From NCBI RefSeq assembly GCF_033344935.1, contig NZ_JAWPMM010000001.1:3582001-3646000 (forward strand): a DNA stretch of 64,000 nt, read 5' to 3'. Below are positions 1 through 7,168 of this stretch, piece by piece (position 1 is the stretch's first letter; each line of letters opens with the position of its first letter). This stretch comes from Reichenbachiella sp. Its GTDB lineage: Bacteria; Bacteroidota; Bacteroidia; Cytophagales; Cyclobacteriaceae. The position numbers and the translations under genes were made by a program. A model generated the notes under the pieces. The model had not been told where the DNA came from, did no database searches, and saw only the letters and a program-made list of their open reading frames with translations.

Positions 1-88
1 CGCCTAATAGCAATGAAATAAGTACTTGTGAGTGAGCATGCCAAGAAAAGCATGCAAGGAATAAAAATAGTAAGGCAGATTTTTTCAT
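1..88 (-). CDS. Exported protein, 5' fragment (porin-family-like)
   Basis: Only the first 29 codons are in the window; the gene runs off the left edge. The fragment starts with MKKSALLFLFLACFSW and ends a signal peptide at HAHSQ, followed by VLISLLLG. An ISLL(L/F)G start right after the signal peptide is common in small Bacteroidota outer-membrane beta-barrel proteins, so such a protein is my guess. The signal peptide is seen directly; the family is inference from a very short stretch. Confidence 0.5.
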   Translation of the reverse strand, partial: MKKSALLFLFLACFSWHAHSQVLISLLLG

Positions 89-154
89 GAGCGTAGATTA
101 ATTTACTCAAATAAAAATAGACCAAAATCAATTATCTCAATTATTCCCTATTAT

Positions 155-667
155 TTATAAAACAATTTTAACATTTGACATCATAGCTCTTTTCAGCATT
201 AATCTAAAAGTTTTATCTGTCACTTCAAGCCAATTCACTGTCATAGCCAACAATAACTCTTTCGCCATTTTATAATTGGCGAATCCATAATGCAAGGCTA
301 CTTTTTCCAATGCCTCTTTGTCTTTAATTCTTCTGCCTCTTGTTAATTTTTGAATTTCGGCCAGCACCTTTTTAGAAGACCCCAAAATTAATGGTTCACC
401 AGTGGAAGATGAGATTACAAATACCCCAGACAAATCATTGAGTCTTCCGGTTTTTTGAATTAAGGTATTGATACCATTGCCTCTTTTTTGAAATATGCTC
501 AACTCATAGCCTTGCAAGAGTTTCCTTTTGAGCAAATTCACCTTCGCTATGATCCTCTTCGAACGATTGAGCTGCTTTGCCGAATAATTTGGGGCAAGCA
601 CATCTAATTTATTGATTATTGAATGTTCCATGATGTAAGTGTTTGCACAATTGGTTGCCAATTCCAT
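155..667 (-). CDS. Small uncharacterised protein, possible degenerate GIY-YIG fold
   Basis: A basic protein of 170 residues with no signal peptide or membrane segment. Around residues 80-105 there is SGVFVISSSTGEPLILGSSKKV, spaced like the GIY...YIG strands of GIY-YIG nucleases but with GVF and ILG in place of the two motifs, so catalytic residues look lost. The C-terminus (WLEV...LKRAMM) is compatible with the final helix of that fold. This is pattern inference only. An internal ATG at codon 13 is an alternative start. It lies alone, head-to-head with queD. Function unknown. Confidence 0.55.
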   Translation of the reverse strand: MELATNCANTYIMEHSIINKLDVLAPNYSAKQLNRSKRIIAKVNLLKRKLLQGYELSIFQKRGNGINTLIQKTGRLNDLSGVFVISSSTGEPLILGSSKKVLAEIQKLTRGRRIKDKEALEKVALHYGFANYKMAKELLLAMTVNWLEVTDKTFRLMLKRAMMSNVKIVL

Positions 668-858
668 TCCAAACTGAAAATCAGCACCGTAAGCGATCCA
701 AAGCGCTTTGAGCTCTATTCACAACCCTAAAATGGGAAACAAATTCCCCAAATGGGAATTTCATAGAAGACAGTCAGTCAAACCATGTAGGATTTTAACT
801 CATGATTTTCAGGGTTGATAGAAAATCAGCTAACTTCGCGGATTAAACAGCAGGTAAG

Positions 859-1215
859 ATGGTTATTTATAAAAAGTTCGCATTTGATTCAGCACATTTT
901 CTCCCGAACGTACCGGAAGGACATAAGTGCAAAAACATGCATGGTCATACCTATAATTTGACGGTGTATTTAGAAGGCGACTTGGATACCGAGCTACAAT
1001 GGGTGATGGACTTTAAGGAATTGAAAGACGTAGTAAAACCAGTGATCGAAAGCATCGACCACCAACTGCTCAATGACATAGAAGGCCTGGAGAACCCTAC
1101 GGCAGAAAGAATAGTGGTATGGATTTGGGAACAAATACAACCTAAACTGCCTCTTTTGAGTAAGCTAGAACTAAACGAAACCCCTACATCTGGAGCCATC
1201 TACGAAGGAAAATAA
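859..1215 (+). CDS. queD: 6-carboxy-tetrahydropterin synthase QueD
   Basis: A 118-residue protein of the PTPS/QueD family, which turns dihydroneopterin triphosphate into 6-carboxy-tetrahydropterin on the queuosine/7-deazaguanine path in the cytoplasm. Zinc ligands are visible as H13 (DSAHFL), H28 and H30 (MHGHTY). The probable catalytic Cys is C24 and the acid/His pair is D67-H68 (IDHQLLND). A late conserved Glu occurs in NETPTSGA. Length is normal. The U32-family gene starts 7 nt after the stop, so the two are very probably one operon. A weak -7-like element TAACTTCG lies at 831-838. Confidence 0.93.
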   Translation: MVIYKKFAFDSAHFLPNVPEGHKCKNMHGHTYNLTVYLEGDLDTELQWVMDFKELKDVVKPVIESIDHQLLNDIEGLENPTAERIVVWIWEQIQPKLPLLSKLELNETPTSGAIYEGK

Positions 1216-1222
1216 GACGACA

Positions 1223-2464
1223 ATGGAAGCAAAAACACACGATATCGAAATCATGGCACCGGCAGGCTCATACGAAAGCCTTCATGCAGCCATCAAAGGA
1301 GGAGCTAATTCCATCTACTTCGGCGTAGAGCAGCTCAACATGCGCGCCAGATCGTCCAACAACTTCACGCTTGAGGATCTAAGGAAAATCGCTGAAATCT
1401 GTACCGAAAACAACATGAAGTCCTACATCACGCTCAACACCGTGATGTACGATCATGACATGAACCTCATGCGTTCGATCGTGGATGCAGCTAAAGAAAG
1501 TGGCATTTCAGCTATTATCGCGGCTGACCACTCGGTCATGAACTACGCGAAGAAAATTGGTTTCCCTGTCCACATCTCTACCCAAGCCAATATCAGCAAC
1601 ATCGAAACAGTAGAATTCTACGCCATGTATGCCGATGTCATGGTTATGGCACGTGAACTCAGCTTGATGCAAGTAGCTGATATCACCAGAGAAATCAAGA
1701 AAAGAAATATCACCGGCCCTGCTGGTGAATTAGTCCGAATCGAAGTATTCGCTCATGGTGCGTTATGTATGGCCGTTTCTGGCAAATGCTACTTGAGTTT
1801 GCACTCTGATATGGCTTCAGCTAATAGAGGCGCCTGCGTACAAAACTGCAGAAGAGAATACACAGTCAAAGACGAGCAAGGCAACGAACTCAAAATTGAC
1901 AACGAATATATCATGAGTGCCGCAGACCTCTGCACCATTGATTTTATGGATAAAGTAGTAGAGGCTGGAGTTTCCGTATTCAAAATTGAAGGACGAGGAA
2001 GAGCGGCTGACTATGTATATACCACCACCAAGTGCTATAGAGATGCCGGCGATGCTATCAATGAAGGCACTTACACCGCTGATAAATTCGAGCATTGGAA
2101 AACCGAACTAGAAAGAGTCTACAACCGTGGATTCTGGGATGGCTATTACCTAGGCCGAAAAATGGGTGAATGGAGCGAAGTACATGGCTCGAAAGCCACC
2201 ACTAAGAAAATATTCTTAGGCAAAGGCGTAAAATACTTCAACAAACTAGGCGTAGGCGAATTCCTCATGGAAACTCACGCACTGGAAAAAGGTGATGAAA
2301 TCATGATCACGGGGCCTACTACAGGTATCGTAAAAGCGACTGTCGAAGAAATGAGAGTTGCCGATTCCACTGTAGATAAAGTGAAAAAAGGCGACAGCTT
2401 CTCTATCAAGATTGATGAGACCATTCGCCCTTCTGACAAACTATACAAAGTAGTACCTGCCTAA
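1223..2464 (+). CDS. U32 family protein (TrhP/YegQ-like tRNA hydroxylation)
   Basis: A 413-residue protein with the U32 signature: EVFAHGALC, then SGKCYLS, then RGACVQNCRREY at about residues 174-213. It therefore carries the Cys-rich set conserved in the YegQ (TrhP) branch. TrhP is known to help make 5-hydroxyuridine at tRNA wobble position 34, while other U32 members are called proteases. The N-terminal part (IEIMAPAGSYESLHAAIKGG) is the usual TIM-barrel start. It lies between queD and a ferredoxin, which fits a tRNA-modification role better than proteolysis. The exact substrate is inference. Confidence 0.88.
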   Translation: MEAKTHDIEIMAPAGSYESLHAAIKGGANSIYFGVEQLNMRARSSNNFTLEDLRKIAEICTENNMKSYITLNTVMYDHDMNLMRSIVDAAKESGISAIIAADHSVMNYAKKIGFPVHISTQANISNIETVEFYAMYADVMVMARELSLMQVADITREIKKRNITGPAGELVRIEVFAHGALCMAVSGKCYLSLHSDMASANRGACVQNCRREYTVKDEQGNELKIDNEYIMSAADLCTIDFMDKVVEAGVSVFKIEGRGRAADYVYTTTKCYRDAGDAINEGTYTADKFEHWKTELERVYNRGFWDGYYLGRKMGEWSEVHGSKATTKKIFLGKGVKYFNKLGVGEFLMETHALEKGDEIMITGPTTGIVKATVEEMRVADSTVDKVKKGDSFSIKIDETIRPSDKLYKVVPA

Positions 2465-2465
2465 T

Positions 2466-2693
2466 ATGCACAAAATCACCCACTATCGTGATCGATGCAT
2501 TGGGTGCAATGCCTGCGTAGAAATTGCGCCGGATCGATGGCGTATTTCCAAGAAAGATGGGAAATGTACATTAGTGGGTGGTAAAACGAAAAAAGGCATC
2601 TATCACGTAGATATTCATGAAGTAGAGTTGGAAGAAAACAAAAGAGCAGCAATAAGCTGCCCGGTCAACATCATTAAGATCGACGGTAAGTAA
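2466..2693 (+). CDS. Single-cluster [4Fe-4S] ferredoxin
   Basis: A 75-residue ferredoxin of the single [4Fe-4S] type. C11, C14 and C17 form a CxxCxxC motif (RCIGCNAC) and C65 precedes Pro (SCPV), the standard four ligands. There is an extra C34. Its ATG follows the U32 stop by one base, so it is translationally coupled to that gene. This suggests it delivers electrons or a cluster to the U32 protein, which is inference; the ferredoxin fold itself is clear. Confidence 0.88.
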   Translation: MHKITHYRDRCIGCNACVEIAPDRWRISKKDGKCTLVGGKTKKGIYHVDIHEVELEENKRAAISCPVNIIKIDGK

Positions 2694-2722
2694 CTCTTCG
2701 CCTCCATTCTTAAAACTTAAAA

Positions 2723-2736
2723 TTGCCATTTCGCAG
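2723..2736. promoter_or_regulatory. Imperfect CTGCG-N4-CGCAG dyad upstream of the FNR-like gene
   Basis: The sequence TTGCC-ATTT-CGCAG is a degenerate copy of the perfect dyads at 3527-3540 (CTGCG-TTAT-CGCAG) and 7004-7017 (CTGCG-TTTT-CGCAG). It is centred about 60 bp before the expected transcription start of the FNR-like gene, a class I activator position. Binding is inferred from recurrence only. Confidence 0.35.
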
Positions 2737-2764
2737 ATGAACTTCTGTCATGGACTTTTTATTT

Positions 2765-2801
2765 TACGTAGTTTACGTATATTTGTACGTAGTTATACGT
2801 A
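2765..2801. promoter_or_regulatory. Four TACGTA boxes and -7 element of the FNR-like gene
   Basis: TACGTA occurs at 2765-2770, 2774-2779, 2786-2791 and 2796-2801. The last two are separated by 4 nt (TACGTA-GTTA-TACGTA). A perfect Bacteroidota -7 element TATATTTG occupies 2778-2785, directly against this pair, so the pair covers the expected start site. The same arrangement precedes narK. The position suggests repression, perhaps autoregulation. Confidence 0.6.
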
Positions 2802-2811
2802 TTTAAAAGTT

Positions 2812-3519
2812 ATGGAAGGAGCAAATTGTATCACATGTCAAAACCTTGAATGTATTATTAAGAAAAATAGTCATGACAAGGATGTTGAACAGTATCTAAG
2901 TAAAAAACACACCATTCAATGCAAAAAAGGACAGCAGTTCATTTTGGAGGGTGCACCAGTTCACGGGCTTTACTTCATCAACAAGGGCAAGGCAAAAGTG
3001 GCCAAAACAGGCTTTCAAGGTAGAGAACAAATTGTTCGATTTGCCAAGGACGGAGAGATCATTGGACATCGTGGATTCGGTATAGGTGAATCATATCAAA
3101 TCAATGCTGTAGCCTTGGAGGATACGGTTCTTTGCAATTTTCCTAATGAATTGATGCAAGACATGCTAAAACATGCGCCAAATCTCACTTACGATTTCAT
3201 GCTGTTTTATGCCGATGAGCTGAACAGAAGTGAGACAAAAGTGAAAAAATTTGCTCAAATGACGGTACGAGAAAAAGTTATCGATGCCATTCTTTATATC
3301 CACCGCAAATTCGGACAGAGCAACGATTATTTAAACATTCAGCTTTCAAGAAAGGAAATAGCAGATTTTGCTGGCACTACAGATGAGCAAGTCATTCGCG
3401 TCATATCCGCATTGAAAAAAGAGAACCTATTACGTGCATCGGGTAAGAAGATTGGAATTGTAGACCTCGACTTACTCAAAAAAGAGATCTCTGAGCATAA
3501 TTTCTTCCTAGATAGTTAA
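2812..3519 (+). CDS. Crp/Fnr-family regulator with FNR-like cysteine set
   Basis: I place the start at ATG 2812 (MEGANC), giving 235 residues. The longer frame from 2737 would run through the promoter boxes. Domains: cyclic-nucleotide-type sensor barrel about 25-130, dimer helix, C-terminal winged helix (LSRKEIADFAGTTDEQVIRVIS). The N-terminus has C6-x2-C9-x4-C14, and a fourth cysteine C108 sits in DTVLCNFP. E. coli FNR has C20/C23/C29 and C122, a nearly identical spacing, so an oxygen-sensitive [4Fe-4S] cluster is plausible. In the recognition helix the FNR Glu and Arg are kept but the Ser is Ile. It sits next to narK and the nrt genes, so it probably controls nitrate uptake. Cluster binding and target sites are inference. 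Confidence 0.85.
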   Translation: MEGANCITCQNLECIIKKNSHDKDVEQYLSKKHTIQCKKGQQFILEGAPVHGLYFINKGKAKVAKTGFQGREQIVRFAKDGEIIGHRGFGIGESYQINAVALEDTVLCNFPNELMQDMLKHAPNLTYDFMLFYADELNRSETKVKKFAQMTVREKVIDAILYIHRKFGQSNDYLNIQLSRKEIADFAGTTDEQVIRVISALKKENLLRASGKKIGIVDLDLLKKEISEHNFFLDS

Positions 3520-3522
3520 TTA

Positions 3523-3544
3523 AAACCTGCGTTATCGCAGGTTT
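3523..3544. promoter_or_regulatory. CTGCG-TTAT-CGCAG dyad (operator and/or terminator)
   Basis: A perfect 9-bp inverted repeat AAACCTGCG / CGCAGGTTT with a TTAT loop begins just after the regulator stop. It could be the terminator of that gene, but no clean T-run follows. Its core CTGCG-N4-CGCAG recurs upstream of the nrt operon (7004-7017), where no gene ends nearby. I therefore favour a protein-binding site, about 63 bp before the presumed narK start. Confidence 0.5.
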
Positions 3545-3584
3545 ACATTTGTCTTTTACCATACTACGTGAAGTTTTTTCGCAC

Positions 3585-3608
3585 TTAATTTGTACGTATT
3601 ACTACGTA
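3585..3608 (+). promoter_or_regulatory. narK promoter -7 element with abutting TACGTA-N4-TACGTA operator
   Basis: TTAATTTG (3585-3592) matches the TAnnTTTG -7 consensus at all but one position. It is directly followed by TACGTA-TTAC-TACGTA (3593-3608), the same order and spacing as at the FNR-like gene. The dyad ends 13 nt before the narK ATG. An activator bound at -41.5 is impossible here, because transcription would start inside the gene. A repressor role is therefore more likely. Confidence 0.6.
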
Positions 3609-3621
3609 ATAATTTATTGCA

Positions 3622-5115
3622 ATGGAGTTTCAATCAGGACAAGCCAACAAAACATTATTTATTAACACACTTGCGTTTACCATCTGCTTCGGTGCCTGGA
3701 TGCTCAATGCTATCCTGGTTACCTTTTTGGTGGATAACCAACTATTCAATTGGACTGCAGTTGAAATGGGCTGGCTGATGGGAATTCCAGTATTGACAGG
3801 TGCAATTTTCAGGTTGCCTGCGGGCATTTTAACAGATAAATATGGTGGCAAACCTGTATTCACTGGCTTGCTACTAGTTTGCGCCATTCCGATGTGTTTA
3901 CTCTCCTATTCCAACAGTTTCTGGACTTATGCCCTATGTAGCTTAGGGTTTGGCTTGGCCGGCACTAGCTTTGCAATTGGTATTGCATTTAGTTCTGTCT
4001 GGTTTCCAAAAGAAAAACAAGGAACTGCTTTAGGTATATTCGGAGCCGGAAATGCAGGAGCAGCCATCACAACCCTTCTTGGGCCAAAAATTCTAGACTT
4101 TCTAACCGATGGAAAAACAAACCCGGTAGGCTGGAGACAAATGCCGTTGATTTATGCCGGCTGTTTGGTAGTAATGGCTATCATCTTCTTCCTTTCCACC
4201 ACAAACAAAAAACCTTCAGGAGAAGTACGCTCGATTCCTGTCCTACTGAATCCTCTTAAAAGTATCAGGGTATGGAGATTTGGGCTTTATTATTTCCTGG
4301 TTTTCGGCTGCTTTGTTGCATTTGCCGGATGGCTGGTTCCATATTATACCAACGTGTATGGTTTTGATTTAGCTACTGCTGGCCTTTTGGCTTCTTGCTT
4401 CAGTATTCCTTCAGGAGTTATTAGAGCTTTTGGCGGCTGGCTCTCGGATAAGTTCGGAGCCAGAGCGGTCATGTATAGAGTATTAGGAGGAAGTATGATT
4501 ATCTCAATGGCATTGCTTCTTCCTCGTATGGACATCTATTCAGCCGGCAAGGGTTTCTCTGCTCCTCAGAGCGGCACCATCACAGCCATTAGCTCAGATT
4601 TCATTACCATCAATGATCAACCCTACCCCATTGTTGCCAAAACTTTCAAACTAGAAAACACCGAAGATGAATTCCATTTTTGGCCCATCAAAGAAACCTG
4701 GCAATAGCCTGTGGTGTCTGTTGGTAACCAGGTCACTAAAAAGCAATTATTAGCAGAAGGCGTTACTCATATTTACTTTCAGGCCAACGCATGGATATTT
4801 TCTATTCTTGCCATTCTCTTGGGTTCTGTTTGGGGAATAGGCAAAGCAGCTGTATACAAACATATTCCGGACTATTTCCCAGACCAAGTGGGAGTTGTTG
4901 GCGGTATGGTTGGAGTACTTGGTGGATTAGGCGGTTTTGTATGCCCCATTATTTTTGGCTATCTATTGACAGAAACAGGTCTTTGGTCAAGCTGCTGGCT
5001 GCTCATGCTCGGGCTATCTGTAGTTTGTCTAGGCTGGATGCACAGCGTTGTGCAAAAGATGAGCGACGAAGCCTCTCCAAGCCTAAAAGAAAACTTCGAA
5101 GTAGTACAGAATTAA
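3622..5115 (+). pseudogene. narK: Nitrate/nitrite MFS transporter NarK, interrupted by one in-frame TAG
   Basis: One reading frame of 498 codons encodes a 12-helix NNP-family nitrate/nitrite transporter. Codon 362 (4705-4707) is TAG, and the same frame continues intact to 5115. Family marks: nitrate signatures GAGNAGAAITTLLGP (about 141-155) and GVVGGMVGVLGG in the last third, with substrate arginines R64 (TM2) and R268 (TM8). Between TM9 and TM10, about residues 302-385, lies an extra domain that holds the stop. After the stop comes PVVSVGNQVTKKQLLAEG, lipoyl-like in look. Family members commonly have Trp-Gln-Glu-Pro here, so GAG to TAG is the simplest explanation. Outcomes: inactive gene, sequencing error or readthrough. 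Without readthrough, helices 10-12 are lost. Confidence 0.85.
4705..4707 (+). other. In-frame amber codon within narK
   Basis: The codons read TGG-CAA-TAG-CCT-GTG. Both sides are in the same frame and both continue the transporter fold. The first base of an expected GAG glutamate codon appears to be T. No other lesion is visible in the gene, so the change is recent, an assembly error, or read through. Confidence 0.85.
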
Positions 5116-5134
5116 TCTTCAATTAGAATGAGGC

Positions 5135-5176
5135 ACAAGTTGTACCTAGATCCAACCTATTAGTACAAGTTATACC
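5135..5176. repeat. Pair of 12-bp direct repeats after narK
   Basis: ACAAGTTGTACC (5135-5146) and ACAAGTTATACC (5165-5176) differ at one base and lie 30 bp apart, about three helical turns. They sit in the 283-bp stretch between narK and the first porin gene. A regulatory role is possible but not supported by other copies. Confidence 0.3.
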
Positions 5177-5330
5177 GTACCTGAGCTATCTACCATCTAG
5201 ATCAAACTATATCATGGAAGACTTATTTTACTTTTCAAGATTCCTTAATTTTCATAAAGGAATAAGTAAAATCTGATCAATATTAATTTTTGAGCTGTCG
5301 GAAATCATATTCTACTCCAAAACTCTCTAC

Positions 5331-5338
5331 TAGGTTTG
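5331..5338 (+). promoter_or_regulatory. Candidate -7 element of the first porin gene
   Basis: TAGGTTTG is a perfect TAnnTTTG -7 element 60 nt before the porin ATG. The same octamer occurs before the second porin at 7085-7092. I see no good -33 TTG at standard spacing and no TACGTA dyad at this copy. Confidence 0.45.
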
Positions 5339-5398
5339 CTTCATTCCGATATCTGTAATTGAGATTCAAAGCCAAACAAAAACCAAACAAACTTTATC

Positions 5399-6676
5399 AT
5401 GAAACATCTACTCACTACCATTTGCATCCTTTGCATCTCCATTTCCTCCCATGCTCAGTTTTCCTTATCGGGCGAGGTCAACGCCAGATCAGAATTTAGA
5501 AATGGTTTCAAAAAACCAATAAGCGAAGGTCAAGACCCTGCATTTTTCACAGAACAGCGTACCAGACTAAATGCCGGTTACAAAACTGATGAATATGAAA
5601 TGCAAGTAGAATTGCAGGATGTTCGGATGTGGGGAGAGGATGGTATCGTGGACAAAGATTATAGTGGGTCCTTTGGTGTCTCCCAAGCTTGGGCACGATA
5701 CTATATGTCTAACAAAGTATCAGTAAAATTTGGTCGCCAAATGATCTCCTATGACAATCAAAGAATGTTCGGTGGATTAGAATGGGCCATGCAAGGTTTG
5801 AGACATGATGCGGCGCTTTTCATGTACGAAGACTCTTCCAAACTAAAAATACACGTGGGACTTGCCTACAATCAAAACCCTGAAACGGGTGCTGAACCTG
5901 TGAGGCTTACAGGCACCTACTATCCACCATTTACTGGCAATGGGGCTTATCACGCTACCGGCAACTACAAACATATGGAATTCGCCTACCTAAACAAGCA
6001 ATATGATGAAGGAAGCTTATCAGCTTATTTAGTTAACGATGGACGACAGTACGGATTGGAAGACTCGGTAGCCAATCGGCAAACCTATGGTTTGATGGGA
6101 ATGAAAAAACTGGGCAACACAAAGTTAAATGGAGAGGTATTCTATCAGGGAGGAAAATACGCGCTCAGCGATCTTAGTTCTTATATGTTTTCTCTTTCTA
6201 CTACTTTTAAAACTGCAGCCACGCCTCTCACCATTGGTTATGATCATTTATCTGGACAAGATCCTAACAGCAGCAAAGTCACAGCTTTTTCTCCACTGTT
6301 TGGCACTAATCACGCACTCTATGGATACATGGATTATTTTTATGTAGGTAATGGTCACAGTGACGTAGGCCTACAGGACATCTATCTTAAAACTAAATTT
6401 AAAATAGGGAAAGGCGCATTATCTGGACATGTACACTACTTTTTAGGAGCCAGCACGATTTATGAAGCCGACGGAGTAACTGAAGCTAGTGCCTCACTAG
6501 GAACAGAACTTGATTTGGTATATGTAAGAAAGCTAGGTAGTGCTGGCACATTTAAATTGGGCTATTCTCAAATGTTTGACACTGACTCCATGGATCTGAT
6601 CAAAAACACACCGAATTCAAAATCACTTAATAATTGGGCTTGGGTACAATTGATTTTCAAGCCTACGTTCTTGTAA
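5399..6676 (+). CDS. Outer-membrane porin, alginate-export-like family (copy 1)
   Basis: A 425-residue exported protein. The signal peptide is MKHLLTTICILCISISSHA before QFSLSGEVNAR. The body is a run of alternating polar/hydrophobic beta strands (FGRQMISYDNQR, YLNKQYDEGSLSAYLVND) and ends in a hydrophobic C-terminal strand with terminal FL, typical of a single beta-barrel. It resembles alginate-export-type porins. About four of five residues match the second copy at 7169. Its position between narK and nrtABCD suggests a channel for nitrate or another small anion, which is inference. It has its own promoter and a strong terminator at 6718. Confidence 0.8.
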   Translation: MKHLLTTICILCISISSHAQFSLSGEVNARSEFRNGFKKPISEGQDPAFFTEQRTRLNAGYKTDEYEMQVELQDVRMWGEDGIVDKDYSGSFGVSQAWARYYMSNKVSVKFGRQMISYDNQRMFGGLEWAMQGLRHDAALFMYEDSSKLKIHVGLAYNQNPETGAEPVRLTGTYYPPFTGNGAYHATGNYKHMEFAYLNKQYDEGSLSAYLVNDGRQYGLEDSVANRQTYGLMGMKKLGNTKLNGEVFYQGGKYALSDLSSYMFSLSTTFKTAATPLTIGYDHLSGQDPNSSKVTAFSPLFGTNHALYGYMDYFYVGNGHSDVGLQDIYLKTKFKIGKGALSGHVHYFLGASTIYEADGVTEASASLGTELDLVYVRKLGSAGTFKLGYSQMFDTDSMDLIKNTPNSKSLNNWAWVQLIFKPTFL

Positions 6677-6717
6677 GACTTCATCGGCTTCATGACGAGT
6701 CTCACATTTTTACATCC

Positions 6718-6759
6718 AATCCGCTCTTAATCATAAACACTTTAGGAGCGGATTTTTTT
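6718..6759 (+). terminator. Rho-independent terminator after porin copy 1
   Basis: A perfect 9-bp stem AATCCGCTC / GAGCGGATT (6718-6726 with 6746-6754) with a 19-nt loop runs into seven Ts. It separates porin copy 1 from the nrt operon. Confidence 0.8.
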
Positions 6760-7002
6760 ATGCTTTTCTATATCAAAATATCAAACAGCAATCTCTATTC
6801 CTTTCAATCATATATTGCCTTAGAAATTCAGTATTCTCATCTCACCATCTAAGTAATTTAAGAACCAACCAGTTTGCTCCTTCAACACATTCGGGGGTTT
6901 TCAATTACTCAGTTTTAATTAGAAAATCACCTTAAAACACCAATATGACTACTTAATTGACTCAATCAAACTACGTAGATACTAAAACCAACCTTCAACT
7001 TA

Positions 7003-7018
7003 TCTGCGTTTTCGCAGA
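7003..7018. promoter_or_regulatory. CTGCG-TTTT-CGCAG dyad upstream of nrt operon
   Basis: TCTGCG-TTTT-CGCAGA is a perfect inverted repeat in the 492-bp intergenic region before porin copy 2. It repeats the core of the 3523-3544 dyad. It lies about 85 bp before the start predicted from the -7 element at 7085. No terminator role is likely here. Confidence 0.5.
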
Positions 7019-7084
7019 AATAAAAGCCGAATAAAAAAGATTCCAAGGCTGTCATATACCATTTCATCACTCGCAAGGCCCAAC

Positions 7085-7117
7085 TAGGTTTGCCATACAA
7101 TTACGTAATAGTACGCA
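7085..7117 (+). promoter_or_regulatory. nrt operon promoter: -7 element and TACGTA-N4-TACGCA dyad
   Basis: TAGGTTTG (7085-7092) is a perfect -7 match. TACGTA-ATAG-TACGCA (7102-7117) follows 9 bp later and repeats the dyads upstream of the FNR-like gene and narK with identical 4-nt spacing and one changed base. A further single TACGTA lies at 6972-6977. The rest of 6760-7084 shows nothing else I can name. Confidence 0.6.
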
Positions 7118-7168
7118 AACATTGTTAACCCAGCCAAAACAATAATTTAAGTACTAAACTAAAGAGTC

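Noticed and set aside
2737-2811. Longer N-terminus for the FNR-like regulator
   Set aside because: The extension would be encoded by the promoter region with four TACGTA boxes and the -7 element. The Cys-rich FNR-like start begins at ATG 2812.
4791-5126. Overlapping 111-codon frame inside the 3' part of narK
   Set aside because: It is a shadow in another frame. The narK frame continues across the TAG without a shift and encodes the last helices.
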